Below, one piece after another: positions 42,973 through 55,745 of a stretch of 64,000 nucleotides of DNA. This stretch comes from Sphingobacteriales bacterium (GTDB lineage: Bacteria; Bacteroidota; Bacteroidia; Chitinophagales; Chitinophagaceae). The notes below the pieces were generated by a model, which did no database searches, had not been told where the DNA came from, and saw only the letters and a program-made list of their open reading frames with translations. The position numbers and the translations under genes are program-made. The first letter of the stretch is position 1; each line of letters opens with the position of its first letter. The DNA lies in NCBI GenBank assembly GCA_016235125.1, contig JACRLZ010000004.1, forward strand, positions 124,001 through 188,000, in the 5' to 3' direction.

Positions 42973-44190
42973 ATGATACCCGTCCGCAAAATCATCAACG
43001 ACCCGGTGTATGGTTTTATTACCATCGACCACCCGTTGATACTCGATATTATTTCTCACCCCGTTTACCAGCGGTTGCGGAATATTCACCAGATGGCATT
43101 TGCTCATCTTGTTTATCCCGGCGCCGTGCATTCAAGGCTGCACCATTCGCTTGGCGCATACCACCTGATGTGCTTGGCCATAACCGAATTAAAAAGCAAG
43201 GGGGTTGACATCTCTCCTGTTGAAGAACTCGGCGCTAAAATAGCCATCCTGCTGCACGACATTGGACATGGGCCATTCTCCCATGCTCTCGAAAATGAAC
43301 TGATAACAGAAGCGCAGCATGAAGCGATTTCCATTTTGCTGATGAGAAAACTGAATGATGAATACAATGGTCAGTTGCAAACAGCCATTGCTATTTTCAC
43401 CAACAATCATCCTAAAAGATTTTTGCATCAGCTGGTTTCGGGCCAGCTGGATGTGGACAGGATGGATTACCTGAACCGTGACAGTTTTTTTACCGGTGTG
43501 GCGGAGGGAGTGATTGGTTATGACCGCATCATTAAAATGCTGACGGTAAAAGAAGGAGAACTGATGGTGGAAGAGAAAGCAATTTATTCTATAGAAAAAT
43601 TTCTTGTCAGTCGCCGGCTCATGTACTGGCAGGTGTACCTGCATAAAACTGTGCTGAGTGCAGAAATGATGCTGGTAAAAATTATCCGCAGGGCAAAAGA
43701 ACTGATTACTACAAAAATTCCCGTACAGACCCCATCGGCAAATTTTGACTTTTTTCTGCAACATCCCGGTAGCGGCACAAATATTGAGCAGCATCTTGAA
43801 AAATTTTGCAGTCTGGATGATCATGATGTGATGGCGACCATTAAAAACTGGTGCACTCACCCGGACAAAATATTAAGCATTCTTTGTCGTTCTTTAGTGG
43901 AAAGGAAATTATTCAAAGTAAAGTTGCAGGCAGTACCCTTTGAAGATTCAATAATAAAAGAAAAAACGAATGAAGTTGTGAAAAAGTTGGGATTAAAGGC
44001 TGAAGATGCAGGTTATTTTGTTTTTACCGGTGAAACCAGCAATACAACGTACGACCCGATGGACGAACACATCAATATTTTGTTCAAGGACGGAACCGTA
44101 AAAGACATTTCAAAAGTGGACAATGCGCTGATTCAGCATAACCTGAGCGGCGCAGTAAGAAAATATTATATTTGTTATTATCGTTGCTAG
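42973..44190 (+). CDS. HD-domain phosphohydrolase (dNTPase-like)
   Basis: 405 residues from ATG 42973 (MIPVRKIINDPVYGFITI); the frame extends 13 codons further up across the promoter box. The HD signature runs R...LHHSLGAYHLM, LLHDIGHGPFSHALE and QLDVDRMDYLNRDS, as in SAMHD1/dGTPase-like proteins. It probably hydrolyses nucleotides, but the substrate is not determined. It is divergent from porX with about 90 bp between. lpxD follows after 75 bp in the same direction. Confidence 0.9.
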   Translation: MIPVRKIINDPVYGFITIDHPLILDIISHPVYQRLRNIHQMAFAHLVYPGAVHSRLHHSLGAYHLMCLAITELKSKGVDISPVEELGAKIAILLHDIGHGPFSHALENELITEAQHEAISILLMRKLNDEYNGQLQTAIAIFTNNHPKRFLHQLVSGQLDVDRMDYLNRDSFFTGVAEGVIGYDRIIKMLTVKEGELMVEEKAIYSIEKFLVSRRLMYWQVYLHKTVLSAEMMLVKIIRRAKELITTKIPVQTPSANFDFFLQHPGSGTNIEQHLEKFCSLDDHDVMATIKNWCTHPDKILSILCRSLVERKLFKVKLQAVPFEDSIIKEKTNEVVKKLGLKAEDAGYFVFTGETSNTTYDPMDEHINILFKDGTVKDISKVDNALIQHNLSGAVRKYYICYYRC

Positions 44191-44265
44191 TTGCTGGACG
44201 CCGGCCACTTGTAAAAAAATACTTTACCGGCAGAAACCAGAAAAAGGCAACCAGAAACCAGAAAC

Positions 44266-45312
44266 ATGACCTTTCCTGCATCACAAATAGCACTCCTGAT
44301 AAACGGAAGTATCGAAGGAAAATCAGATACCGCCGTTACTTCTTTTGGCAAGATCGAAGAAGCCAAAGAGGGGCAGCTTACTTTTTTTGCAAATCCCAAA
44401 TACGAAGAATTTTTATACAGTACAAAAGCTTCTATCGTAGTCATTAACGAAGCTTATGAATTGAAACAACCGGTTACAGCTACACTGATCCGGGTGCCCG
44501 ATGCATACACAGCCTTTGCTACACTGCTTGCCAAATACCAGGAAATTATGCAGCAACAACTCACCGGTATACAGCAACCAAGTTATATAGCAAAAACGGC
44601 TGTACATGGCGAAAATGTTTTTATCGGAGCTTTTGCATACCTGGGAGAAAATGTAAAAATCGGGAACAACAGTAAAATTTTTCCCAATGCTTTTATCGGC
44701 GATAATGTGACAATAGGCGATAGCAGTATAATTCATCCGGGTGTAAAAATTTATCATGATTGCAAAGTGGGTAACAATGTTATCATTCATGCCGGCACAG
44801 TAATAGGCAGCGATGGTTTTGGATTTGCGCCCCAAACAGATGGCAGCTTAAAGAAAGTGCCGCAAATAGGCAATGTAGTTATTGAAGATAATGTTGAAAT
44901 AGGCGCCAATGCCACAATAGACAGGGCCACTATAGGATCAACATTGATAAAAAGCGGGGCCAAACTTGATAACCTTATTCAAATTGCACATAATGTTGAG
45001 ATAGGTCAGAGCACTGTTATTGCAGCGCAGGCAGGAATAAGCGGAAGCACTAAAGTCGGTAACGGGGTGCTGATTGGCGGACAGGCAGGGCTTGCCGGAC
45101 ATTTGCAGGTAGGTGATGGTTCAAAAATAAATGCTCAGGCAGGCTTAGGTAAGTCATTAAAACCAGGTTCTTCTGTTACATCTTCTCCTGCCTACGATTA
45201 TGGACAGGCTATCCGCAGCCAGGCCGTGGCCCGCAATCTTCCGGAAATGGAGAAAAGAATTAAAGAATTGGAAATGCTGGTAAGGCAATTGCTGGCAGAA
45301 AAAATATCTTAG
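44266..45312 (+). CDS. lpxD: UDP-3-O-acylglucosamine N-acyltransferase
   Basis: This enzyme adds the second acyl chain in lipid A synthesis, using acyl-ACP. It has 348 residues. The N-terminal uridine-binding domain is followed by a left-handed beta-helix of hexapeptide repeats (residues 105-310: [19 protein letters not shown]...). The catalytic His is in QIAHNVEIG. The C-terminal helix ([17 protein letters not shown]) makes the trimer. It is followed 17 bp later by a glycosyltransferase gene and then lpxC/fabZ. Confidence 0.97.
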   Translation: MTFPASQIALLINGSIEGKSDTAVTSFGKIEEAKEGQLTFFANPKYEEFLYSTKASIVVINEAYELKQPVTATLIRVPDAYTAFATLLAKYQEIMQQQLTGIQQPSYIAKTAVHGENVFIGAFAYLGENVKIGNNSKIFPNAFIGDNVTIGDSSIIHPGVKIYHDCKVGNNVIIHAGTVIGSDGFGFAPQTDGSLKKVPQIGNVVIEDNVEIGANATIDRATIGSTLIKSGAKLDNLIQIAHNVEIGQSTVIAAQAGISGSTKVGNGVLIGGQAGLAGHLQVGDGSKINAQAGLGKSLKPGSSVTSSPAYDYGQAIRSQAVARNLPEMEKRIKELEMLVRQLLAEKIS

Positions 45313-45329
45313 CATACTGTTTTTATTGC

Positions 45330-46205
45330 ATGAAAATCTGTGGTTTTACTTTTGTTCGGAATGCGGTGAAGTTTGACTACCCTATTGTTGAATCTGTCAA
45401 ATCCCTTTTACCCCTCGTGGATGAAATAATTGTGCTGGTCGGCAAATCAGAGGATGGCACCCTGGAACTGATACGATCCATCCCTTCTGATAAAATAAAA
45501 ATTCATGAATCGGTATGGGATGAAAGTTTGAAAGAAGGCGGAAGAGTACTTGCAGTTGAAACAGATAAAGCATTTGCGTTGGTTCCAAAAGATTATGATT
45601 GGGCTTTTTATCTCCAGGCGGATGAAGTGCTTCATGAAAAAGATTATCCGGTTATTCTTGAATCTTCAAAAAAGTACATGAATCATAAAAAAGTACAGGG
45701 ACTTATATTCAAATACATCCATTTTTTTGGCTCTTATGATTATGTTGGAAATTCCCGTCGCTGGTTTCCTTATGAAGTTAGAATGATACGGCCCAATCAG
45801 GGTATTTATTCTTACCGGGATGCACAGGGATTCCGTAACAAAAAAGATATCAAATTGCTGGTAAAAAATTCCGGAGCCTGTGTATATCATTACGGGTGGG
45901 TAAGACATCCCCAAAAGCAGCTTGAAAAACTAAATAGCTTTTACGGTTTATGGAATGGCGAAGAGTATGTAGTTCCTGAAGTAAAATCCGAAGAACAATT
46001 TGATTTCGCCGCCAATGCAGATGCCATTTTCAGATTTACCGGCTCGCATCCCGCTGTCATGCAAAAAAGAATCACTGAAAAGAACTGGGATATGCAGCTT
46101 GATACAAATAAAAAACAGTTTTCTTTTAAAGACAGAGTATTAAACCGCCTGGAGAAAATGACGGGCAAACAACTTTTCCGTTTTCGTAATTATACTAAGC
46201 TGTGA
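45330..46205 (+). CDS. Family 2-type glycosyltransferase
   Basis: A 291-residue cytoplasmic enzyme with the GT-A start MKICGFTFVRNAVKFDYPI...VDEIIVLVGKSEDGT and a QADEVLHEKDY acid motif in place of the usual DxD. This resembles WaaE/KdtX-like LPS-core transferases. It lies 17 bp after lpxD and probably shares its transcript, so the sugar likely goes to lipopolysaccharide or a related glycan. Donor and acceptor are unknown. Confidence 0.85.
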   Translation: MKICGFTFVRNAVKFDYPIVESVKSLLPLVDEIIVLVGKSEDGTLELIRSIPSDKIKIHESVWDESLKEGGRVLAVETDKAFALVPKDYDWAFYLQADEVLHEKDYPVILESSKKYMNHKKVQGLIFKYIHFFGSYDYVGNSRRWFPYEVRMIRPNQGIYSYRDAQGFRNKKDIKLLVKNSGACVYHYGWVRHPQKQLEKLNSFYGLWNGEEYVVPEVKSEEQFDFAANADAIFRFTGSHPAVMQKRITEKNWDMQLDTNKKQFSFKDRVLNRLEKMTGKQLFRFRNYTKL

Positions 46206-46246
46206 AACCGTTACAATTCATCCTTTCCCCTTTTTAAATGAATGGC

Positions 46247-46254
46247 TATCTTTG
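46247..46254 (+). promoter_or_regulatory. lpxC/fabZ promoter -7 box (TATCTTTG)
   Basis: A full TAnnTTTG match, 19 nt before the ATG, so lpxC/fabZ can be transcribed apart from lpxD. Confidence 0.6.
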
Positions 46255-46273
46255 CCCCGCTTAATAAAAATTC

Positions 46274-47677
46274 ATGGCACCGGATTTTAATCCAGATAAA
46301 CAACATACACTGAAATCACCCGTAAGTATATCGGGTACGGGTTTACATACAGGTATTCTTGCTGATCTTACGTTAAAACCTGCAGCCCCGGGTTTTGGAT
46401 TTCAGTTTCAACGAATTGATTTACCCAATCAGCCTATTATCAAAGCTGATTGCGACCTTGTCACGGATGTAAGCCGGGGAACCACACTCGAATCAAATGG
46501 CGCCAAAGTGAACACCGTTGAGCATGTTCTTGCCGCATTAGTAGGAATGGGAATAGATAATTGCCTGATTGAGATCAATGGACCCGAAATCCCTATTATT
46601 GACGGAAGCTCAGAACCATTTGTGGAAATTATTGAAGAGGCAGGTGTGATGGAGCAGGATGCCGCCAAAATATGGTATAGCATTGATGAAAATATTTTTC
46701 ACTATGACGAGGTCAAAAGAGTGGAAATGGTGGCGATGCCATCCATGGAATACCAGGTAACTACGCTGATTGATTTTAATTCTCCGGTTCTGGGCACCCA
46801 ACATGCAGGTTTAAAACACATCAGGGACTTTAAGAATGAAATTGCCCCTTGCCGCACTTTTTGTTTTTTACATGAGCTGGAAATGCTGCTGGATAATAAT
46901 CTCATCAAGGGTGGTGACGTAAACAACGCAATTGTCATTGTTGACAAACCGGTAGATGACGAGGAAATGGATCGCCTCACTAAAATTTTCAGAAAGGAAA
47001 AAATTGAAGTGAAAAGCGAAGGCTATCTCAATAACCTTGAACTGCGTTTCCCAAATGAGCCGGCCCGTCATAAATTATTAGATGTTATCGGCGACCTGGC
47101 TCTTATTGGTTATCCCATCAAAGGACGCATTATTGCCAATCGCCCCGGCCACAGTACCAATGTGGAGTTTGCAAGAAAGATCAAACAGTACATCAAAAAG
47201 AACAAACACACAAGGGGCGTTCCGGTTTATAATCCCAATCTTCCGCCGATTTACGATCAGCAATACATTGAAAAAACATTGCCGCATCGTTTCCCCTTTG
47301 CATTGGTTGATAAGATCATTGAACTCAGCGATACGCATATCATCGGAATAAAAAATGTTACTTACAACGAGTGGTTTTTCCAGGGCCATTTTCCGGGAAA
47401 CCCTGTTATGCCCGGCGTATTGCAGGTAGAGGCTTTGGCACAATGCGGAGGTATATTGGCTATTAACCTCAGCGGCGAAGGCCAATATGATACTTACTTC
47501 ATTAAAATAGATAACTGCAAGTTTAAAAACATGGTGCGCCCCGGCGATACCCTGCTCCTCAAAATGGAGCTAATGGCACCTATCCGAAGGGGTATCTGTG
47601 AGATGAGGGGAACAGCTTATGTAGGCAATAAAGTTTGCGCCGAAGGAGACCTGGTGGCTCAAATCATTAAGCGATAA
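46274..47677 (+). CDS. lpxC/fabZ: Bifunctional LpxC/FabZ: UDP-3-O-acyl-GlcNAc deacetylase and 3-hydroxyacyl-ACP dehydratase
   Basis: A 467-residue fusion joining lipid A synthesis (deacetylation) and fatty-acid elongation (dehydration). The N-terminal LpxC part (1-305) has the zinc ligands in NTVEHVLAALVGMGIDN and RHKLLDVIGDLALIG, plus GHSTNVEFA. The C-terminal FabZ part (about 335-467) carries LPHRFPFALVDKI and the catalytic HFPGNPVMPGVLQVEALAQ. This fusion is common in Bacteroidota. It usually sits just upstream of lpxA, but here the next gene is gyrB. Confidence 0.97.
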   Translation: MAPDFNPDKQHTLKSPVSISGTGLHTGILADLTLKPAAPGFGFQFQRIDLPNQPIIKADCDLVTDVSRGTTLESNGAKVNTVEHVLAALVGMGIDNCLIEINGPEIPIIDGSSEPFVEIIEEAGVMEQDAAKIWYSIDENIFHYDEVKRVEMVAMPSMEYQVTTLIDFNSPVLGTQHAGLKHIRDFKNEIAPCRTFCFLHELEMLLDNNLIKGGDVNNAIVIVDKPVDDEEMDRLTKIFRKEKIEVKSEGYLNNLELRFPNEPARHKLLDVIGDLALIGYPIKGRIIANRPGHSTNVEFARKIKQYIKKNKHTRGVPVYNPNLPPIYDQQYIEKTLPHRFPFALVDKIIELSDTHIIGIKNVTYNEWFFQGHFPGNPVMPGVLQVEALAQCGGILAINLSGEGQYDTYFIKIDNCKFKNMVRPGDTLLLKMELMAPIRRGICEMRGTAYVGNKVCAEGDLVAQIIKR

Positions 47678-47783
47678 TAAAGTTCATAAATCCTCATTTT
47701 TTCAGGCTGTTTTAACCCGGTTTTAATCATTTTTTCTTTATCTCATTTTTAGCAAAAAAGTGAAGAAAAAAGGCCATATTTAA

Positions 47784-49841
<2,058 letters not shown>

Positions 49842-49869
49842 AAATTAATTGTTTCAGAATAAAAGAGTT

Positions 49870-49896
49870 AGTCCCGGTTTTCCGGGACTTTTTTTA
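49870..49896 (+). terminator. gyrB terminator
   Basis: AGTCCCGG pairs perfectly with CCGGGACT around TTTT, followed by a run of T. Confidence 0.9.
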
Positions 49897-49973
49897 TTTG
49901 TTAGCAAATTTTAACCAGCCATACAGCCCGGAAGCCTTAATTTCAGCCTTTATCAAACCTAAAAATATTAACC

Positions 49974-50177
49974 ATGTCTGATGTAAAAATTACAGCTTAC
50001 AATGTAAAGACCAAACAGAAAGGAGTTGAAATGCTGGATGCCGTGATCACCAAAACAGCCAAAGGCGCTTACATGGCGCAGGGGCATGACGGGCAAGGCA
50101 ATAAACTGACAACTTTAATGAACGAAGAAAAAGCCTTGGCTGCCATCAAAGCCGGTGTGGCCAAACAAGGCTGGTAA
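49974..50177 (+). CDS. Small conserved-looking protein, 67 residues, unknown function
   Basis: A 67-residue protein: MSDVKITAYNVKTKQKGVEM, then LDAVITKTAKGAYMAQGHDG and a C-terminal helical part EKALAAIKAGVAKQGW. No known motif was recognised. A terminator (50202-50227) follows directly, which supports it as a separate gene. It lies between gyrB and the subtilase gene. Confidence 0.72.
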   Translation: MSDVKITAYNVKTKQKGVEMLDAVITKTAKGAYMAQGHDGQGNKLTTLMNEEKALAAIKAGVAKQGW

Positions 50178-50201
50178 AAAATAATGTGAGATGATGTACA
50201 G

Positions 50202-50227
50202 AGCCCTGCTGATGCAGGGCTTTCTTA
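50202..50227 (+). terminator. Terminator after the 67-residue gene
   Basis: AGCCCTGC pairs perfectly with GCAGGGCT around TGAT, followed by TTCTTATT. Its T-tract includes the stop codon of the convergent subtilase gene. Confidence 0.8.
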
Positions 50228-53200
50228 TTGTTTCACTACTTTAAATACCTGGCTTACATCTCCCGCTGATATCCTGAATAAATAAATTCCGGCCGGATAA
50301 ATGCGGCTGTTGAAATCAAATACCTGCTTTTGCAAAAATCCATCTGCAACAGTATTCACTTCTTTCAGCAATCTTCCGGTGACGTCCATTACATTCAAAT
50401 GAATTTGCTGGCCCTGCTCCATTTGGTAAACGATATTGAAAATACCTGTGGTTGGATTGGGATAAACCTGTACAATGATCCCATCCGGGAATAATACCGG
50501 CCTTATACCTGAATAAGTGTAACCCCCATCGGTATAAATGATCTTAAGGCGATAATACCTTGTCCCGGTTTTCCCTTGTTCTGCATCTGTGAAATTATAT
50601 TGAACTGATACGTTAGCGTTTCCATTGCCGTTCACCTGTCCTATTTTGGTATAGCGGCCATTTTGCAGATCATCATTTCCTTTTGCCACTTCTATATCAT
50701 AACGGGTTATATTATTTTCTGATGCCATTGTCCATTGCAACAGCACATTGTTGGTTGCCACTTTTTGAGCAGTGAATTGGAGTAATTCATTTCTTAAAGG
50801 ATGCACTCTGCCGGCGCCGCCTGTATTTAACCAGAATTCAGAAAAGCCTTTTACTTTAAACTCGGAGTAATAACCGTTCAGGTATGGCACCATGATGATT
50901 TGTGTACGGGGAATAAAATGCCAGACGCCTGAAGTGTCATCAGTTAGTGATCCATTCTCAAATTGATTCAGCGAATCGCTGTACTGAGAAACTCCCAGAT
51001 CATATGCAGTTGCAAGCGGAGGACAGGTTGTGCATCCACTGGCAAAAACCATTGAGTCGGTTTCTCTATCTAAAAAATACAATCTTACACTTACAGAGTC
51101 AGAAGGTTTTTCGTTTGCCGGTTTTATAGTGGTGTTCCGGTTCAGGTAATATTGTCCGTTAAAATTTCTGACCGGGGGTGTTGTAATGAAAGCCTGCACA
51201 TCTGTGCTGCCGGGATTTTGGCCCCCGCTGTTCACAGAAGCAATGATCTTGTTGCTGGCAGCATCAACAAAATTTGTCCAGCCCGAGCCGCCTGTATTTT
51301 GATTTACCACGGGGCTATTGCCGACCACATCATAAATGCCATTTGCATTGTTATAAATATGTACGTCGTCAATAGCTATTCCATCTTTTGTAACTCCATT
51401 ATCTGAACTAAACACAAACCTTAAACGTAAATTACTGTTATTGGTTGCAGGTAATGCGGTGGTAGCTACATGCCAGCGGGTATAATTCTGCTGACTCCAT
51501 AATTGATTGCCGGAATAATTTTTATTATACCAATTGGTGCCCTGCCCTAATGAGCCCAGTTTGCTCCATGTAGCTCCCCCGTTTATTGAATACTCAACCC
51601 ATGCGGCGTCGCATAAGAAGTTTCCGCAATCCTCAATATTCAAAGCAAAACTGAAACTTAACATTGGGTTGGCAAGCCCGGAAAGATTGAAACATGGCGA
51701 ATAGAGATAGGATAATTCCAGGTCATTATAATATCCTGCAAGCCTTGTTTTCCATACTTTGGTGCCGCTTGCCGCCCTGTTGATCTTTGGTGAAATAGGT
51801 AGGCCGTATTCCCATGAACTGAACCTGCCGCCGCTATACCATGATCCGTTGTCTGCTTCAAAATTCTGTAAATAAGGGAAGCTGGTTATTATTGGTAAAC
51901 TATTTACTGTGATCCTTGCTGTATCATTATCGTGATATGAATCACTGGAAAGGCCTGTCCATGTTTCTATTGTATGATTAATGTTAGCTGCAAGATTAGC
52001 AGTTGCAGTAAAAGTATATTGCAGATATCCATTGGCAGCTATTGAAGTGATAGTTTCTGTAGCTATCACACTGCCATCTACTTTCAACACAACGGGAATA
52101 TTGTTTATTGCAGCCGCAGAAGAGTTATGAACAGTTACTTTCACCGGCACAGAGCTATTCAACCCGCAACTGACTGCAGTTGGAGTATCAATGCTGATCA
52201 TCTGAATATCATTTATAGCTCTGTAAATGCGGATATCATCAAAACTGTAACCGGCTGCACTTTCATTGTCTGCTGCCATGTATTGCCCCCATTGGCCCCA
52301 TTTTACCTGCGAACTGCTGCTGAAGATTTGCCCATGCGCCGCCAGTGAATCACTTAGTTCAATGCTGGTTGAAAGTTTATAAGTACCCTCAGCATTGTTC
52401 TGATTGGTAAATAAATCATATACCTGTATCCAGCTGTCATTCTCACTCCCTCTTATCCAAACTCTGTTAGCAGCATTGCTTAATTGTCCATGATTCTTAT
52501 ACCGGAAGTCAATGCGTATATCATCTGTGGCGGTATTGAATGCAGCAAGATTAAAAGTGCCGGTAAGTGAATCGGTGTTTCCAGCTGCTACGAACTTGTC
52601 CATATCCAGCGTCAATGCCCTGCTCCCTGAATAAGACATCCCGGTATTGATGAAAGAACGGATCCTTCCATTAATGCTGCTGTTTACAAAATCATAGCGT
52701 TCATTTCCCGTTAGTCCCATTTGCCTGGCAGTAAAGGATTGAACTGGCATTGCGTCGAAATTATCTTTCCATGGAAGGTCATTGTTGGTAATGGGTACAT
52801 TGTTTAACTGCCTGAATACTTTGGTGACGGTATTATTGGCAATAACGGGGTCAGAAGCCTTTGTTACTGTAACAATAATATTATAAGTGCCGGTAGCCGA
52901 GAGGTTGGCATTGGTACCAAACGTATAGTCAATGCTTCCCCCGGGTGGTATATCCGCTATCGGAGAAGTTATTACATCATTTACAGGTGCTCCTCCATTA
53001 ATACTGTACGATACATTTATATTACCGCCGGAAACATTATCATCAAGATTTTTGATACGAATCGTAACCGGAACATTGCCTGACAATTCAGAGCTGGTGA
53101 ACTTCCTTCCGGATGAGGCAGGTGAAATAATCGCATCAATCTTCAGATCGTTGTCAGAAATACTTCCTGCACAAGTACCATTGTTGGGTTGTCTTGATAA

Positions 53201-55663
53201 AGCATTTGCCCTTCTTCCCGGGTTGCCATTTATTCTTGCCCGCATCGTAACCCAGTAGACTGAATCTTTTGACAGTCCGTTGAACGTATAAGTTAATCCG
53301 GTTGTAGTTCCCACTGAAACCATTTGATTACCCTGCAGTATCATGGCTTCATAGTCTGTCGCTCCAGGAACTGCTGCCCAACTGATACTTATGTATCCTT
53401 CGCATTGCACCGGGGACAATGAAATTACCGGCAGTGCTGTAATGACAAATGCGAAACTTGTTTGGGTAAATGCTGTATTATTTTTTGACAACCTGATCCT
53501 GCCTGCATCAGTTGGGATATTCGGAATGGCCCATTTATAAAGCCTGGCAGATGAAGGAATGTTGTTGCTTAAGGTTGACCAGTTGTTTCCGCCATCACTT
53601 GAAAATTCAAGAGTATAAGTTTCATTATTCGAAACACTATAGTCGTCCCATTGAACATACATGGTATCCAAAACCTGTGCGCCGAAAAAATAAGTACCGT
53701 TTGGAGTAAAGGCTTCTCCACCCACCGGGTTTGTCAACACCAGGCTTTGCGGAATAATATCATAAGCAAGAAAATATTCCTGCGGCGAACCCTGAGTGAC
53801 TGATGTGCCAATGGCTTTCAAACTATAGTTACCCGTTGCCGGATTATTTATAATAACCTGCTCAATATTATTCATGTGGTCGGCGCCGGTACCGGCTGTT
53901 ACATTTACATTGGCAGCAAGTGTATCCAGCAAGGAAGGAAGTACTGTGGAAGCGGAAGGCGTGGTTAGCTGGAGATCAAGATCATTCACCAAAGTTCTGG
54001 AAGCCATCACTGCTGCCGGCGGATCCTGCCAATACAATAATACTTTCAGTTGCGCTGTATTTGCCGGAACAGAAATAGAATGAGAATTGCTTGCACCATT
54101 GCTGAGTGATGATGAGAAATAACTTGTGTTTTCTATCATCGCAACGGAACGTAATAAATTCATTTGTCCAAAACCATAACTGAAATCCGGGCCTGCATTG
54201 CCCCTGTCATTGGCTCCGTTGCAAAGCAGTGCTTTCATTAATCCACTTTTGGGATTAGCACCGCCATGCAACTGCCGGTATCGCTGTATCAATAATGAAA
54301 GACCTCCGGATACACCCGGCGCTGCCATGCTGGTTCCGTTGTTGTAACTATAAATATTGTTTGTCCAGGTGGATGCTTCAAACTGACCCATTGACATGAT
54401 CTCCGGTTTGAGGCGGCCATCCCTAACCGGCCCTTTACTGGAAAAAGAACTCCAGTCCGATTTATAATCTGTACTTCCAACCGTCAGCACATTCTTTGCA
54501 CTCTGATATCCTCCCAGCACGGTTCTGAAACCTGCCGGATAAGGCGTGCAGGTTTTATTACCATCATTGCCTGCCGCAAAAACATGTTGTAATTCGGGAA
54601 GGTCAAATGCCTGCTGGTCAAGAATGCGGGAACTAAGATCATACAGACCATTAAAATCACAATCATCTACCACAGCGCCATAAGAATTATTTGTGATCAC
54701 CATTCCAAAATCCTGCACATAGGTCGGAGCATAGGTGTAGATATTGGAAAAGACCTGGCTCAATAAAGTCGATTTGGGGGCATAACCTGCATACAGTTCC
54801 TGGATGATGCCAGCTCCACCCACAGTGCCTGTTACATGTGAGGCATGAGCTCTTGGTCTTTCACCAACACGGTTTATCAATCTCCCTGTAAAATCAAGAT
54901 GTGTTTGCGGGTCACCATCATCTCCAATACCAACCACCACGCCTTGTCCGTTTAAGTTTCGTCCGCCATTTGCAAGAGAAGCTTTGATCTGGTTTGCTCT
55001 TGATGCAAACATGCTATTATAATTCAGCGACTGATCCTGATGAGGTATAGCCTGAACATATTCAACAATGGGCAATGCCGCTAATTCCTCTAACCTTCCA
55101 GGCGATACCCTTAAAGAAAATATTCTGTATGGCTGAAGTGTTGTTGATAAAACAGGAAAATCTTTGTCAAGCAATTCCTTGCGTACCATTTCAGGTGAAA
55201 AAATTTTGGGAAAACTTATCCATACATCAACAGAGCCTGCACTCTTTATTGACCATGATGGATAATTCCCTTTTGCCAGCGATGGCTCCATTTTTAATGA
55301 AGGCGGTAATTCAATCAGGGCTCTTGTCTTAAATTGAGTGAGAAACATGGAATCTAACGAACCAGAAACAATTGCCGTATAAGCCAGGTTGGGAATATAA
55401 TCAAGCAACTCAATTCCTGCCTGCTGCATTTGTTTTCTTTCTATTTCACCAGGAATTCGCTCAAATTGTATTATTGTAAAAATTCTTCCTTCAGTTCTTG
55501 CAGCAGCCTGGTTAAACTTCTCAAGTTTTTCTGTTGTAATATTTTTTTCGGGGATGAAGGTTCCAGCCTTGAGATAAAGCTTATACTGAGTATTATCCTG
55601 AGCTGCTGTTGAAAAGAACAAAAGCAGGCAAGCAGCTGTCAAGGGAATTGGATTGGGCCTCAT
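50225..55663 (-). CDS. Giant S8 subtilase with type IX (type A) sorting domain
   Basis: A 1812-residue secreted serine protease. A signal peptide (MRPNPIPLTAACLLLFFSTAAQ) is followed by a pro-region and a subtilase domain (about 235-520) with Asp in GIGDDGD, His273 (HASHVTG) and Ser445 (NGTSMAAPG). Fibronectin/Ig-like and jelly-roll or MAM-like domains fill the middle. The C-terminus (VYPNPTTGIFNI...GIYLFRISAGDVSQVFKVVKQ) is the type A Por sorting signal. It is probably a cell-surface or secreted degradative protease. The substrate is unknown. The next gene upstream in the same direction is mfd. Confidence 0.94.
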   Translation of the reverse strand: MRPNPIPLTAACLLLFFSTAAQDNTQYKLYLKAGTFIPEKNITTEKLEKFNQAAARTEGRIFTIIQFERIPGEIERKQMQQAGIELLDYIPNLAYTAIVSGSLDSMFLTQFKTRALIELPPSLKMEPSLAKGNYPSWSIKSAGSVDVWISFPKIFSPEMVRKELLDKDFPVLSTTLQPYRIFSLRVSPGRLEELAALPIVEYVQAIPHQDQSLNYNSMFASRANQIKASLANGGRNLNGQGVVVGIGDDGDPQTHLDFTGRLINRVGERPRAHASHVTGTVGGAGIIQELYAGYAPKSTLLSQVFSNIYTYAPTYVQDFGMVITNNSYGAVVDDCDFNGLYDLSSRILDQQAFDLPELQHVFAAGNDGNKTCTPYPAGFRTVLGGYQSAKNVLTVGSTDYKSDWSSFSSKGPVRDGRLKPEIMSMGQFEASTWTNNIYSYNNGTSMAAPGVSGGLSLLIQRYRQLHGGANPKSGLMKALLCNGANDRGNAGPDFSYGFGQMNLLRSVAMIENTSYFSSSLSNGASNSHSISVPANTAQLKVLLYWQDPPAAVMASRTLVNDLDLQLTTPSASTVLPSLLDTLAANVNVTAGTGADHMNNIEQVIINNPATGNYSLKAIGTSVTQGSPQEYFLAYDIIPQSLVLTNPVGGEAFTPNGTYFFGAQVLDTMYVQWDDYSVSNNETYTLEFSSDGGNNWSTLSNNIPSSARLYKWAIPNIPTDAGRIRLSKNNTAFTQTSFAFVITALPVISLSPVQCEGYISISWAAVPGATDYEAMILQGNQMVSVGTTTGLTYTFNGLSKDSVYWVTMRARINGNPGRRANALSRQPNNGTCAGSISDNDLKIDAIISPASSGRKFTSSELSGNVPVTIRIKNLDDNVSGGNINVSYSINGGAPVNDVITSPIADIPPGGSIDYTFGTNANLSATGTYNIIVTVTKASDPVIANNTVTKVFRQLNNVPITNNDLPWKDNFDAMPVQSFTARQMGLTGNERYDFVNSSINGRIRSFINTGMSYSGSRALTLDMDKFVAAGNTDSLTGTFNLAAFNTATDDIRIDFRYKNHGQLSNAANRVWIRGSENDSWIQVYDLFTNQNNAEGTYKLSTSIELSDSLAAHGQIFSSSSQVKWGQWGQYMAADNESAAGYSFDDIRIYRAINDIQMISIDTPTAVSCGLNSSVPVKVTVHNSSAAAINNIPVVLKVDGSVIATETITSIAANGYLQYTFTATANLAANINHTIETWTGLSSDSYHDNDTARITVNSLPIITSFPYLQNFEADNGSWYSGGRFSSWEYGLPISPKINRAASGTKVWKTRLAGYYNDLELSYLYSPCFNLSGLANPMLSFSFALNIEDCGNFLCDAAWVEYSINGGATWSKLGSLGQGTNWYNKNYSGNQLWSQQNYTRWHVATTALPATNNSNLRLRFVFSSDNGVTKDGIAIDDVHIYNNANGIYDVVGNSPVVNQNTGGSGWTNFVDAASNKIIASVNSGGQNPGSTDVQAFITTPPVRNFNGQYYLNRNTTIKPANEKPSDSVSVRLYFLDRETDSMVFASGCTTCPPLATAYDLGVSQYSDSLNQFENGSLTDDTSGVWHFIPRTQIIMVPYLNGYYSEFKVKGFSEFWLNTGGAGRVHPLRNELLQFTAQKVATNNVLLQWTMASENNITRYDIEVAKGNDDLQNGRYTKIGQVNGNGNANVSVQYNFTDAEQGKTGTRYYRLKIIYTDGGYTYSGIRPVLFPDGIIVQVYPNPTTGIFNIVYQMEQGQQIHLNVMDVTGRLLKEVNTVADGFLQKQVFDFNSRIYPAGIYLFRISAGDVSQVFKVVKQ

Positions 55664-55745
55664 AGTGGATTTGAATGAGATTTAAAATTAGTACAAATAG
55701 CTGGAAAATACCAATACCAGTTATGCTATAATTAGGCAAATCGTC

